NCBI RefSeq assembly: GCF_035946055.1
Contig: NZ_CP108364.1
Location: 2,728,001-2,792,000 of the forward strand
Reading direction: 5' to 3'
Origin: Streptomyces sp. NBC_01341
Lineage (GTDB): Bacteria; Actinomycetota; Actinomycetes; Streptomycetales; Streptomycetaceae
Length of the DNA stretch: 64,000 nt
The notes beneath the pieces are model-generated. The model had not been told where the DNA came from and ran no database searches. It worked only from the letters and a program-made list of their open reading frames with translations. Shown here piece after piece: positions 1-7,650 of this stretch. Position numbers and translations under genes: made by a program. Each line of letters opens with the position of its first letter. The first letter of the stretch is position 1.

Positions 1-67
1 CGGGCTTCACCGCACCCTCGGGAATCTGCGCGCCCTCGGGGATCCGTGCGTCCTCCGGGTTGCCCAT
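1..67 (-). CDS. N-terminal fragment of an unidentified protein (partial)
   Basis: The window opens inside a minus-strand gene. The readable start is MGNPEDARIPEGAQIPEGAV, with ATG at 65-67 and a GGAGGGAG ribosome-binding site just upstream. Only about 22 residues are visible, a low-complexity acidic/proline N-terminus, so the fold cannot be assigned from sequence. In streptomycetes the gene beside dapE is often a TIGR00730 (LOG-family) Rossmann protein; this is a guess from context only. It is co-oriented with dapE, 85 bp downstream of it. Confidence 0.6.
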   Translation of the reverse strand, partial: MGNPEDARIPEGAQIPEGAVKP

Positions 68-152
68 GACCTGCTCCCTCCGCCGACCTGCGATGTGCGT
101 GTGTCGCTTCAGCGTAGATCGGCGGAGGTTACGCGCAGGGGAATGCCGTGGG

Positions 153-1232
153 TCAGCCGGTGAGCCAGGCGCGCAGGCGCTCCTCGCAGTGGGTGATCCG
201 GTCGACCGCCACGTGCTCGTCGCGCTTGTGCGCGAACAGCGCGTCGCCGGGGCCGTAATTGACCGCGGGCACACCGAGGGCGCCGAAGCGGGACACGTCC
301 GTCCAGCCGAACTTGGGCTGGGCCGTGCCGCCGACCGCGTCCATGAAGGCCTTGGCGGCGGGGTGCGAGAGACCGGGCATCGCGGCGCCGGAGTGGTCGT
401 CGACGATGAACTCCGCGACGCCGCAGTCCTCGAAGACCTCCCGCACGTGCGCCTCCGCCTGCTCGGGGGTGAGGTCGGGGGCGTACCGGTAGTTGACGAC
501 GACGGTGCAGGAGTCGGGGATGACGTTGGTGGCGACGCCGCCCTCGATCCCCACGGCGTTGAGCCCCTCGTGGTACTCCAGGCCGTCGATGACCGGGCGG
601 CGCGGTTCGTACGCGGCGAGCCTGGCCAGTACCGGCGCGGCGGCGTGGATGGCGTTGGACCCCATCCAGCTGCGTGCGGAGTGGGCGCGCTCCCCGGCGA
701 GGCGCAGGTGCACCCGGACGGTGCCCTGGCAGCCGCCCTCGACCTGCGCGTCGGAGGGTTCCAGGAGGACGGCGAAGTCCGCGTCGAGCCAGTCGGGGTG
801 CGCGTCGGCCACGTGTCCGAGGCCGTTGAGGTGGGCGGCCACCTCTTCGTTGTCGTAGAAGATGAAGGTGAGGTCCCGGTTGGGCTCGGGCACCGTCGCC
901 GCGATCCGCAGCTGGACGGCGACGCCGGACTTCATGTCGGAGGTCCCGCATCCCCACAGCACGCCGTCGGCGTCGAGCCTGGACGGCACGTTGTCCGCGA
1001 TCGGCACGGTGTCGATGTGCCCGGCCAGGACGACACGCTCACCCCGGCCGAGCCGCGTCCTCGCCACGACGTTGTTCCCGTGGCGGTCCACGGTCAGGTG
1101 CGGAAGGGTGCGCAGCGCCGCCTCGACGGCGTCGGCGAGGTCCTTCTCCTGCCCGCTGACCGACGGGAAGTCGACCAGCAGGGCCGTGAGCGCGGGACCG
1201 TCGAGTGAAAGGTCGAGCGTGTGTCCATCCAT
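153..1232 (-). CDS. dapE: Succinyl-diaminopimelate desuccinylase DapE
   Basis: M20-family metallopeptidase of 359 aa that hydrolyses N-succinyl-LL-diaminopimelate to LL-diaminopimelate and succinate in cytoplasmic lysine/peptidoglycan synthesis. Metal and catalytic residues fit the family: H72 and D74 in AGHIDTVP, D99 in CGTSDMKSG, and the E129-E130 pair in YDNEEV. A small lid/dimerisation domain sits in the middle. The frame is open 26 codons further upstream, but [12 protein letters not shown] at 1232 matches the family N-terminus. A TAGGCT -10-like box lies about 9 nt before this ATG, suggesting a leaderless transcript (inference). dapC lies about 2 kb away. Confidence 0.95.
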   Translation of the reverse strand: MDGHTLDLSLDGPALTALLVDFPSVSGQEKDLADAVEAALRTLPHLTVDRHGNNVVARTRLGRGERVVLAGHIDTVPIADNVPSRLDADGVLWGCGTSDMKSGVAVQLRIAATVPEPNRDLTFIFYDNEEVAAHLNGLGHVADAHPDWLDADFAVLLEPSDAQVEGGCQGTVRVHLRLAGERAHSARSWMGSNAIHAAAPVLARLAAYEPRRPVIDGLEYHEGLNAVGIEGGVATNVIPDSCTVVVNYRYAPDLTPEQAEAHVREVFEDCGVAEFIVDDHSGAAMPGLSHPAAKAFMDAVGGTAQPKFGWTDVSRFGALGVPAVNYGPGDALFAHKRDEHVAVDRITHCEERLRAWLTG

Positions 1233-1293
1233 GGCCACGAGCCTAAGGGAATGGGTCTCGGCCCCGGTCGTACTCTCCAGTACGGTGGGGCCC

Positions 1294-2199
1294 GTGCCCA
1301 CGACCACCACCTCGCCCCGCCGCCGCCGCAGCCGCCTCTACCGCGTCTCGGCGGCTCTCGTCGTGTTCTTCGCCGTCGCCTGCTACATGGCCCTGCAGTA
1401 CCTCTCCGGCAACAAGGGATCGCCCCGTTGCACCGTCGGCCCGGCGGGCGGCGGCGAGGGACGTACCTACGAGCTGAGCCCGGAACAGGCCGCCAACGCC
1501 GCGACGGTCTCCGCCGTGGGCACCACGCGCGGCCTGCCGGAGCGCGCCGTGACCATCGCCCTGGCGACCGCGTTGCAGGAGTCCGCGCTGCGCAACATCG
1601 ATCACGGCGACCGGGACTCCCTCGGGCTCTTCCAGCAGCGCCCTTCGCAGGGCTGGGGCACGCCGGCGCAAATCATGGACCCCGTCTACTCGTCGGGGAA
1701 GTTCTACGAGCACCTCGTCGACGTCCCGGGCTACTCGCGGCTGCCCCTGACCGTGGCGGCGCAGCGCGTGCAGAAGAGCGGCTTCCCGCAGGCGTACGCG
1801 AAGCACGAGCCGGACGCGGCGCTGCTGTCCGCCGCGCTGACCGGCCGGGAACCCGCCTCGCTGACCTGCTCCTCCTCCGCGGCCACCGTCCCGGGGCCGG
1901 GCGACGCGGCCGTGGTGCGCACCGATCTGGTGCGCGCTTTCGGGAAGGGTGTGCTGCCCCCCGCCTCCTCCTCCGCGGGCGCCGCCGCCGCGAGCACGGT
2001 CTCGGTGCCCGTGCCGGCCGAGGACGGCGGGGCCTCCCGGCGCGGCTGGGAGCTCGCCCACTGGGCGGTCGCGCGCGCCGACACCCTGCGGATCGACCAG
2101 GTCGCGTACGCGGGCCGGATCTGGACCGCCGACACGGGCTGGCGGACGGAACGTGAGGATTCGGGCTCCGAAAGCGTCCGGATGAGGCTCGCTCACTAG
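1294..2199 (+). CDS. Membrane-anchored lysozyme-like-fold protein, function unknown
   Basis: 301 aa from GTG at 1294, divergent from dapE with a 61 bp gap. A basic N-terminus (RRRRSRLYR) leads into one membrane segment at about residues 17-31 and an extracytoplasmic domain. That domain carries the actinobacterial lysozyme-like signature around [27 protein letters not shown] and [13 protein letters not shown]; the Glu in QES is the candidate catalytic acid. Orthologues are often labelled heavy metal transporter, which nothing here supports. The Ala/Ser-rich stretch near residue 230 looks like a linker to a short C-terminal domain. Inferred role: cell-wall remodelling or a wall-associated scaffold. 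Confidence 0.75.
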   Translation: MPTTTTSPRRRRSRLYRVSAALVVFFAVACYMALQYLSGNKGSPRCTVGPAGGGEGRTYELSPEQAANAATVSAVGTTRGLPERAVTIALATALQESALRNIDHGDRDSLGLFQQRPSQGWGTPAQIMDPVYSSGKFYEHLVDVPGYSRLPLTVAAQRVQKSGFPQAYAKHEPDAALLSAALTGREPASLTCSSSAATVPGPGDAAVVRTDLVRAFGKGVLPPASSSAGAAAASTVSVPVPAEDGGASRRGWELAHWAVARADTLRIDQVAYAGRIWTADTGWRTEREDSGSESVRMRLAH

Positions 2200-2506
2200 T
2201 ACGCCCCATCCTCCGTACGGGCCGTCCGGCCTCCGCCCGCCCCTGTTCGCCGGCGTCTCCTCCACCACCTCTCCGGAAGGGGTGGTTCCCTTGCGGCACA
2301 AGAGAAGTGACGCTTCATCAGGGGTCGGCCGAATACACCGTTCGCCCGGGTTCCTCCGTTGCGGATTATCTGACGCATTGCGCAGTCTTTACCTCGGTGC
2401 CCCGCAACCTTCCCCGCCCCCGGACCTGTTGTTCAGTGCGTCCGATCACCGGACAGGCGGATGCCGCATCCGCCGGCAACCGTCGACGTCCCGCCGAAGG
2501 AGCAAC
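2200..2506. other. Intergenic region with leader hairpins
   Basis: No coding potential recognised. Just upstream of the next gene are two short hairpins, GTCCG-ATCAC-CGGAC near 2440-2454 and an 8 bp stem GGCGGATG/CATCCGCC at 2456-2474. They would lie in the 5' leader of the secreted protein at 2507. No known riboswitch consensus was recognised. Confidence 0.5.
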
Positions 2507-2851
2507 ATGTCCCTCCCCCTGACCCGCCGGATCGCCCGTGCCGCCCTGCTGATCGCCGCGGCGGCACCCGTGGTCGGCGCGGCCGGCGCCGCGAGCGCCG
2601 CGGGGCTTCCGCAGACCCCCGCACTCGGCGGCCTGACCTCGCTCGACGGCGCGGGCCTGAGCAGCACGCTGGACTCCACCTCGAAGCAGGGCTCCGAGGT
2701 CGCGAACGACACCGGCGGCAAGGTGGTCGGCACGACCCTCCCCGCCGCGGGCAAGTCCCTGCAGCAGGCCGGCTCCGTGGCCGAGGGCGAGCTGTCGGGC
2801 GACACCCTGCCGACGAAGAGCCTGCCGACCAAGGGCCTGCCGATCGGCTGA
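2507..2851 (+). CDS. Small secreted protein, function unknown
   Basis: 114 aa beginning MSLPLTRRIARAALLI, with a GAAGGAG-type ribosome-binding site ending 7 nt before the ATG. Residues 1-30 form a clear Sec signal peptide (Arg-rich n-region, Ala-rich core, ASA cleavage site). The mature part is about 85 residues, rich in Gly, Ser, Thr and Leu and without Cys, ending in the near-repeat LPTKSLPTKGLPIG. Orthologues in streptomycetes are sometimes annotated ATP-binding protein, but no nucleotide-binding motif is visible. A strong terminator follows. Confidence 0.8.
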   Translation: MSLPLTRRIARAALLIAAAAPVVGAAGAASAAGLPQTPALGGLTSLDGAGLSSTLDSTSKQGSEVANDTGGKVVGTTLPAAGKSLQQAGSVAEGELSGDTLPTKSLPTKGLPIG

Positions 2852-2883
2852 TGAGCCGGTGTGCGCCCCGCACGGGCGCGCGA

Positions 2884-2917
2884 AGGGGCCTCGGGAGTGC
2901 GCACTCCCGAGGCCCCT
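2884..2917. terminator. Bidirectional terminator hairpin
   Basis: Perfect self-complementary stem around GGGGCCTCGGGAGTGC with its mirror, between the convergent secreted-protein gene and dapC. It has no T tract, as is usual for Streptomyces terminators. Confidence 0.85.
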
Positions 2918-2934
2918 CGGCGTTTCTCCCGCTG

Positions 2935-4038
2935 TCAGGCGAGCCGCTCGGCCGCCGCGTCCACACGCTCGTCCGAGGCGGTCAGCGCCACCCGCACGAA
3001 GTGGTCACCGGCGGGGCCGTAGAAGTCGCCCGGCGCGACCAGGATGCCGAGTCCGGCGAGGTACGCCACGGTGTCCCAGCACGGCTCGTCACGGGTGGCC
3101 CACAGGTAGAGGCTGGCCTCGCTGTGCTCGATCCGGAAGCCGTGGGCCTCCAGCGCCGCCCGCAGGACCGTGCGCCGCCGCGCGTACCGCGCCCGCTGCT
3201 GCGTCACGTGCTCGTCGTCGCCGAGCGCCGCGACCGTCGCCGCCTGGACCGGCGCCGGGGTCATCATCCCGCCGTGCTTGCGGATCTGGAGCAGCTCGTG
3301 CAGGACGCCCGCGTCCCCCGCGACGAAGGCCGCCCGGTACCCGGCGAGGTTGGAGCGCTTGGACAGCGAGTGGACGGCGACGACACCCTCGTACGTCCCG
3401 CCGCAGACGTCCGTGTGCAGCACGGAGACGGGCTCGGCCTCCCAGCCGAGCTCCAGGTAGCACTCGTCGCTGAAGACCAGCACCCCGTGCTCCCGCGCCC
3501 AGGCCACGATCCGGATCAGCTCGTCCTTCGGCAGGACCCGGCCGGTGGGGTTGGAGGGGGAGTTGAGCCAGAGGAGCTTCAGCCCTTCCGGGTCCAGCTC
3601 CGTCGGGTCGTCGTAGACGACGGGCTCGGCGCCGCAGAGCCGCGCGCCGACCTCGTACGTCGGGTAGGCGAGCCGCGGGTAGGCGACCTTGTCGCCCGCG
3701 CCGAGGCCCAGCTGGGTCGGGAGCCAGGCGACCAGTTCCTTGGAGCCGACGACCGGCAGCACGTTCTCGTGTGCCACGCCGACCGCGCCGAGCCTGCGCC
3801 CCGCCCAGCCGGTGAGGGCGTCACGCAGCGCCTCGGTGCCCCACACCGTCGGATAGCCGGGGCTGTCCGCGGCGGCCGTCAGCGCCGCCTGGATCAGCTC
3901 GGGCACCGGGTCGACCGGGGTGCCGACCGACAGGTCCACGATGCCGTCCGGGTGGGCGCCGGCCGTCGACTTGTACGGCGCGAGCTTGTCCCAGGGGAAC
4001 ACCGGGAGGCGGGAGGAGACGGGGACTGCTGCGGACAC
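2935..4038 (-). CDS. dapC: Succinyldiaminopimelate transaminase DapC
   Basis: Class I/II PLP aminotransferase of 367 aa that converts N-succinyl-2-amino-6-oxopimelate to N-succinyl-LL-diaminopimelate in lysine biosynthesis. The family start VSAAVPVSSRLPVFPWDKL is seen, followed by DLSVGTPVDPVP, the substrate/PLP loop SPSNPTGRVLP, the Asp-containing FSDECYLELGW, and the PLP-lysine segment VHSLSKRSNLAGYRA. GTG at 4038 is preferred to an ATG 27 nt upstream because homology begins there, although its ribosome-binding site is weak. fdxA lies upstream in the same orientation, a common pairing in actinomycetes. Confidence 0.93.
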   Translation of the reverse strand: MSAAVPVSSRLPVFPWDKLAPYKSTAGAHPDGIVDLSVGTPVDPVPELIQAALTAAADSPGYPTVWGTEALRDALTGWAGRRLGAVGVAHENVLPVVGSKELVAWLPTQLGLGAGDKVAYPRLAYPTYEVGARLCGAEPVVYDDPTELDPEGLKLLWLNSPSNPTGRVLPKDELIRIVAWAREHGVLVFSDECYLELGWEAEPVSVLHTDVCGGTYEGVVAVHSLSKRSNLAGYRAAFVAGDAGVLHELLQIRKHGGMMTPAPVQAATVAALGDDEHVTQQRARYARRRTVLRAALEAHGFRIEHSEASLYLWATRDEPCWDTVAYLAGLGILVAPGDFYGPAGDHFVRVALTASDERVDAAAERLA

Positions 4039-4138
4039 GGAACTCTGCTTTCTGGTACGTGGCATGGCTGCCGGAAAACACCTCGGTCCCGCACGGTGAC
4101 GAGCCGTACGGGACCGGGCGGCGCTCGTGCGGCCGTCG

Positions 4139-4459
4139 CTACTGGTTCTGCGGCGGCAGCGCGGCGATGAACGCGTGGTCGCGCTCGATGAGGCCCAGCT
4201 TGGAGGCGCCACCCGGGGAGCCGAGGTCGTCGAAGAACTCGACGTTCGCCTTGTAGTAGTCCTTCCACTCCTCCGGGGTGTCGTCCTCGTAGAAGATGGC
4301 CTCGACCGGGCAGACCGGCTCACAGGCTCCGCAGTCGACGCACTCGTCCGGATGGATGTACAAGGACCTGGAGCCCTCGTAGATGCAGTCGACGGGGCAC
4401 TCTTCGATGCAGGCCTTGTCCTTCACGTCGACACAAGGCTGCGCGATGACGTAGGTCAC
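4139..4459 (-). CDS. fdxA: 7Fe ferredoxin FdxA
   Basis: 106 aa cytoplasmic electron carrier of the seven-iron [3Fe-4S][4Fe-4S] type. The N-terminal cluster region reads CVDVKDKACIEECPVDCIY and the second motif CVDCGACEPVCPVEAI. The C-terminal tail from about residue 60 (WKDYYKANVEFF) is typical of actinobacterial FdxA. It lies 100 bp upstream of dapC on the same strand, so cotranscription is possible. Length and motifs leave little doubt. Confidence 0.95.
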   Translation of the reverse strand: MTYVIAQPCVDVKDKACIEECPVDCIYEGSRSLYIHPDECVDCGACEPVCPVEAIFYEDDTPEEWKDYYKANVEFFDDLGSPGGASKLGLIERDHAFIAALPPQNQ

Positions 4460-4576
4460 GCTGTCGTTCCTCCTCGGTAGGGCGTTGGCTCTCGCGCGGG
4501 AGCGCGGCGTCGTCGATGCCCGCCCCTAGTATCTCCGTTCCGGGGCACGATCCGAACAGGAGGGGCGTACAGAGCT

Positions 4577-5578
4577 GTGGAATTCACCATCGGCGGACAA
4601 CTCGAGGTTCGCATGACGCCTGCTGACGTGGGCAAACGCGTGTCCGTGCGGCGCGTCGCCGAAGCCCCCGCCGAGGGTGCCAGGTTCACCGATACGGTAG
4701 GTGTTCTCACATCGTGGGATGACGGCGTGCTGTCGGTCACGACGAAGCACGGCCGGATTGTCCGCATTCCGGAAGCTTCTCTGGTGGCGGGCAAGATCGT
4801 GCCCCCGGCCCCGGCCCGCCGCCGTGGACCGGCCGCCTCCTTCGGGGAACTCGCCCTGGCCACCGCACGCGCCTGGCAGCCGGTGGAGAGCGAAGCTCTC
4901 GGCGCGTGGCGGCTGCGCGCGGCGGGCGGCTTCACCCGCCGCGCCAACTCCGTACTCCCGCTCGGGGATCCGGGGCTCCCCCTCGGCGAGGCCCTGGAGC
5001 GCGTGAAGGCCTGGTACGCGGCCCGGGACCTGCCCGCGTACGTCCAGGCCGCCACGGGTGCCGAGGGGACGCAGGAGCGGCTGTGCGCGGATCTGGAGGA
5101 CCACGGGTGGCGGCGCGAGGTGTCGGCCGAGGTGCGGATCGCGGCGCTGGCACCCGTGGGCGACCTGGACGCGGACGTCTCCGCCGTGCGGTTGGCCCGG
5201 GAGACGGACGCCGCGTGGCTCTCCCGCTACCAGCGCTTCGAGACCCCGGGGCCTCACGTGCTGGAGGTGCTGGGGAGCGGGCCCTCGGTATGGTTCGCCT
5301 CCGTACCGGGCGAGGACGCGGACGGCGTGCCCGCCGCGATCGGCCGGTGTGTGGTGGACGGCCGCTGGGCGGGCTTCATGGCCGTCGAGGTGGGCCCGGA
5401 GTACCGGCGGCGCGGTCTGGCGACGGCCGTCATGGCGGCGCTGGCGCGCGCGGCACTCGACGAGGGCGCCTCGGCCGCGTGGCTGCAGGTGGAGGCGGAC
5501 AATGAGGGGGCCCGCGCGCTGTACGACGGCATGGGCTTCGCGACCCACCACCTCTACCACCACTTCCGGCCCGCGTAG
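4577..5578 (+). CDS. GNAT acetyltransferase of the cg3035/Rv0428c type
   Basis: 333 aa from GTG at 4577, with AGGAGGGG about 13 nt upstream. The N-terminal ~75 residues form a small beta-rich, SH3-barrel-like domain. A linker/partial GNAT-like region follows, and a catalytic GNAT domain occupies about residues 195-333. Acetyl-CoA motif A is seen as VEVGPEYRRRGLATAVM and motif B as DNEGARALYDGMGF. The acceptor substrate is not known for this family. It is divergent from fdxA and is followed 23 bp later by the SirB1-type gene, so the two probably form an operon. Confidence 0.85.
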   Translation: MEFTIGGQLEVRMTPADVGKRVSVRRVAEAPAEGARFTDTVGVLTSWDDGVLSVTTKHGRIVRIPEASLVAGKIVPPAPARRRGPAASFGELALATARAWQPVESEALGAWRLRAAGGFTRRANSVLPLGDPGLPLGEALERVKAWYAARDLPAYVQAATGAEGTQERLCADLEDHGWRREVSAEVRIAALAPVGDLDADVSAVRLARETDAAWLSRYQRFETPGPHVLEVLGSGPSVWFASVPGEDADGVPAAIGRCVVDGRWAGFMAVEVGPEYRRRGLATAVMAALARAALDEGASAAWLQVEADNEGARALYDGMGFATHHLYHHFRPA

Positions 5579-5601
5579 CGGGGACAGCAGCAGGGGTACG
5601 T

Positions 5602-6465
5602 GTGCACATGAACGCTCAGGATTCCGGCCGCGCCGAACGCAGGCGACGGTTCGCCGAGGAGGCGCGCGCCGAGCGCCCGGACCTCGCCCTGCTCTGCCTG
5701 CTGCTGGGGGCGGAGGCGTACACGGCACCCGGTCCGGCCGGGGAGAGCGATCCGCACGGCGTCGACGCCGCGCAGATCGAACTCGACCGGCTGGCCGGCC
5801 TCCTCCCCTACGGAGCTCGTGACGCCCGCGCCTGGGCGTCCTCCCTCGCGGAACTGCTCGGCGGGCGCTGCGGGTTCACGGGATCGCCCCCGGACTACCA
5901 GCGGCTCGACTCCTCGCTGCTCCAGCAGGTGCTCAGGCGCCGCAGGGGGCTGCCCATCCTGCTCTCCGTGGTCTGGATCGAGGTCGCGCGGCGGGCCGGC
6001 GCACCCGTGTACGGGGTCGCCCTCCCGGGTCACTACGTCGTCGGTTTCGGCGACCCGGCGGAGCGCGTGCTGGCCGACCCCTTCGCCGGTGGCGTCCCGT
6101 TGAGCGGCGAGGACGCCGAACTGCTGGTGACCGGTGCGACGGGAGCGGCGCCGGAGCCGTCGATGCTGGTGCCCGCCAGGCCCCTGGAGACGGTGCTGCG
6201 CATCCTGAACAACGTGCGGGCCTGGGCGTCGGCCCGCCCCGAGCGCACCGACGTGGCGCTGTGGGCGCTCGAACTCTCCCTGCTGCTGCCGTCGCACCCC
6301 GCCAGGCTCCGCTACGAGCGGGCCCAGCTCCTCGTGCAGCGGGGTGAGTTCATGCGCGGGGCGGCTGAGATGGACGAGTACGCGGAGATCGTCGACGGTA
6401 TCGAGCCGACGGCGGCCGAGGCCATCCGCCACCGCGCCCAGGCCGCCAGGGCATTGCTGAACTGA
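5602..6465 (+). CDS. SirB1-type transglutaminase-like/TPR protein
   Basis: 287 aa cytoplasmic protein. Residues ~30-190 contain the transglutaminase-like core: RRRGLPILLSVVWIEVARRAGAPVYGVALPGHYVVGF, with the conserved GH of LPGHYVV. The C-terminal ~90 residues are helical and TPR-like (WALELSLLLPSHPARLRYERAQLLV). The family is named from E. coli SirB1, and its reaction is not established. GTG at 5602 and ATG at 5608 are both possible starts. Close linkage to the upstream GNAT gene suggests coexpression. Confidence 0.82.
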   Translation: MHMNAQDSGRAERRRRFAEEARAERPDLALLCLLLGAEAYTAPGPAGESDPHGVDAAQIELDRLAGLLPYGARDARAWASSLAELLGGRCGFTGSPPDYQRLDSSLLQQVLRRRRGLPILLSVVWIEVARRAGAPVYGVALPGHYVVGFGDPAERVLADPFAGGVPLSGEDAELLVTGATGAAPEPSMLVPARPLETVLRILNNVRAWASARPERTDVALWALELSLLLPSHPARLRYERAQLLVQRGEFMRGAAEMDEYAEIVDGIEPTAAEAIRHRAQAARALLN

Positions 6466-6504
6466 CCTCGGTCTCCGGCCCGTGCCCGCACGACCCCGCA
6501 CCGG

Positions 6505-6780
6505 TCAGTCGGTGTCGGCCGCACTTTCCCGGACGGTCCGGACGTGAACGGGCTCGCCCTCGTCCGGGGTCACCGACCGCGCCGCGGATGCGGCCGGGCC
6601 GGGAGCGGTGGCGGCGCCGGACGCGCCGTCCTCTCTCATGGCCCGGGTCTCGCTCTTGAGGATGCGCAGCGACTGTCCCATCGCTCGCGCGGTGTCCGGA
6701 AGCCTCTTCGAGGCGAACAGCGCTATGACGACGATCGCCACGATCAGCAGGTGCCAAGGCTCCAGCCCGTTACGCAGCAC
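6505..6780 (-). CDS. TatA/TatB-like twin-arginine translocase subunit
   Basis: 91 aa from GTG at 6780. One N-terminal membrane helix (residues ~7-23, WHLLIVAIVVIALFA) is followed by the amphipathic segment KRLPDTARAMGQSLRILKSETRAM and a disordered acidic/Ala tail, the Tat A/B layout. The usual FG hinge before the amphipathic helix reads FA here. This may be a TatA paralogue rather than the main pore subunit, since tatC is not adjacent. The longer frame to 6831 lacks a membrane-helix-proximal start typical of the family. Confidence 0.8.
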   Translation of the reverse strand: MLRNGLEPWHLLIVAIVVIALFASKRLPDTARAMGQSLRILKSETRAMREDGASGAATAPGPAASAARSVTPDEGEPVHVRTVRESAADTD

Positions 6781-7051
6781 TTTCGGCCCGCCTTTCTGTT
6801 TCACACTTATGAGCGCATCAGGTGCGCGCATTCATAAGATTACTGCACCATGCAACTATGCATTCGGGCGATGGTGCCCTCATGCCGGTGGCCGGGCGGC
6901 GGGAGGCGGTCAGCCGAAAGAACCGGGACGCGCGGGGCGATGCCGCCTTCATCACCGGTGCATCAGTGGTGCACACACGGCCGGCCCGGGCCGAGCACGG
7001 GGTACCCGCCGAAGATGACGGCGGCATGCCGGGCCGGGGCCCCCGTGCCGT

Positions 7052-7489
7052 TCAGAGCACGCAGAACTCGTGGCCTTCCGGATCGGCCATCATCACGTGG
7101 TCCGGACGCCCCCGCAGTTCGTACTCCTGGAGCACGGTCCCGCCGGCGGCCTCCAGCTTCGCGACCGTCTCGGCCACACGCGGCCACCGTGTCTCCCACG
7201 GGGTCTCGCGTCCGCCACCCGCCTGAACGTCGAGGTGCAGGCGGTTCTTCGCCGTCTTCGGTTCGGGCACCTTCATGAAGGACAGGCTCGGCCCGGTGCC
7301 GTCCGGGTCGGACAGATACGCGCCGTCGTTCCACTCGTCCTCCGGGACGTCGTGGTGCACGAACCACTCCTCCCAGCTCGCGAATCCGGCCGGCGGGGGT
7401 TTCCGCGCATAGCCGAGGGCCAGCGCCCAGAACTCCGCGAGCGCTGCCGGGTCCGCGCAGTCGATCGTCAGACTCCACTCGGTGGACAC
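7052..7489 (-). CDS. VOC-superfamily (glyoxalase/bleomycin-resistance-like) protein
   Basis: 145 aa from GTG at 7489, with GGGAGGGG 6 nt upstream. The start VSTEWSLTIDCADPAALAEFWALALGY is the classic first beta-alpha-beta of the vicinal oxygen chelate fold. The end reads GTVLQEYELRGRPDHVMMADPEGHEFCVL, with the typical DPEGHEFC motif. Ligand and reaction are unknown; many members bind or detoxify small molecules. It stands alone between the TatA-like gene and a large cell-wall gene. Confidence 0.85.
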   Translation of the reverse strand: MSTEWSLTIDCADPAALAEFWALALGYARKPPPAGFASWEEWFVHHDVPEDEWNDGAYLSDPDGTGPSLSFMKVPEPKTAKNRLHLDVQAGGGRETPWETRWPRVAETVAKLEAAGGTVLQEYELRGRPDHVMMADPEGHEFCVL

Positions 7490-7594
7490 AGGTCCCCTCC
7501 CTTTCGGACGGTCCTCTTCGCGAGACGGTACGGACATGGTCGCGCCCCGGCGCCGTCAGGGACCCGGACGCGCCCCGACCAGGTCCGGAACCGC

Positions 7595-7630
7595 GGCCGC
7601 TCCCGCCCGGAGGTCCGGGCGGGAGCGGCC
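7595..7630. terminator. Terminator hairpin
   Basis: Perfect 16 bp GC stem with an AGGT loop, just downstream of the minus-strand gene ending at 7651. Confidence 0.85.
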
Positions 7631-7650
7631 GGCGGGTGCGGCTGCCGGGA

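Noticed and set aside
2500..2966. Minus-strand reading frames over the small secreted protein
   Set aside because: Arg/Pro/Ser-rich shadows; the plus frame has a ribosome-binding site, signal peptide and terminator.
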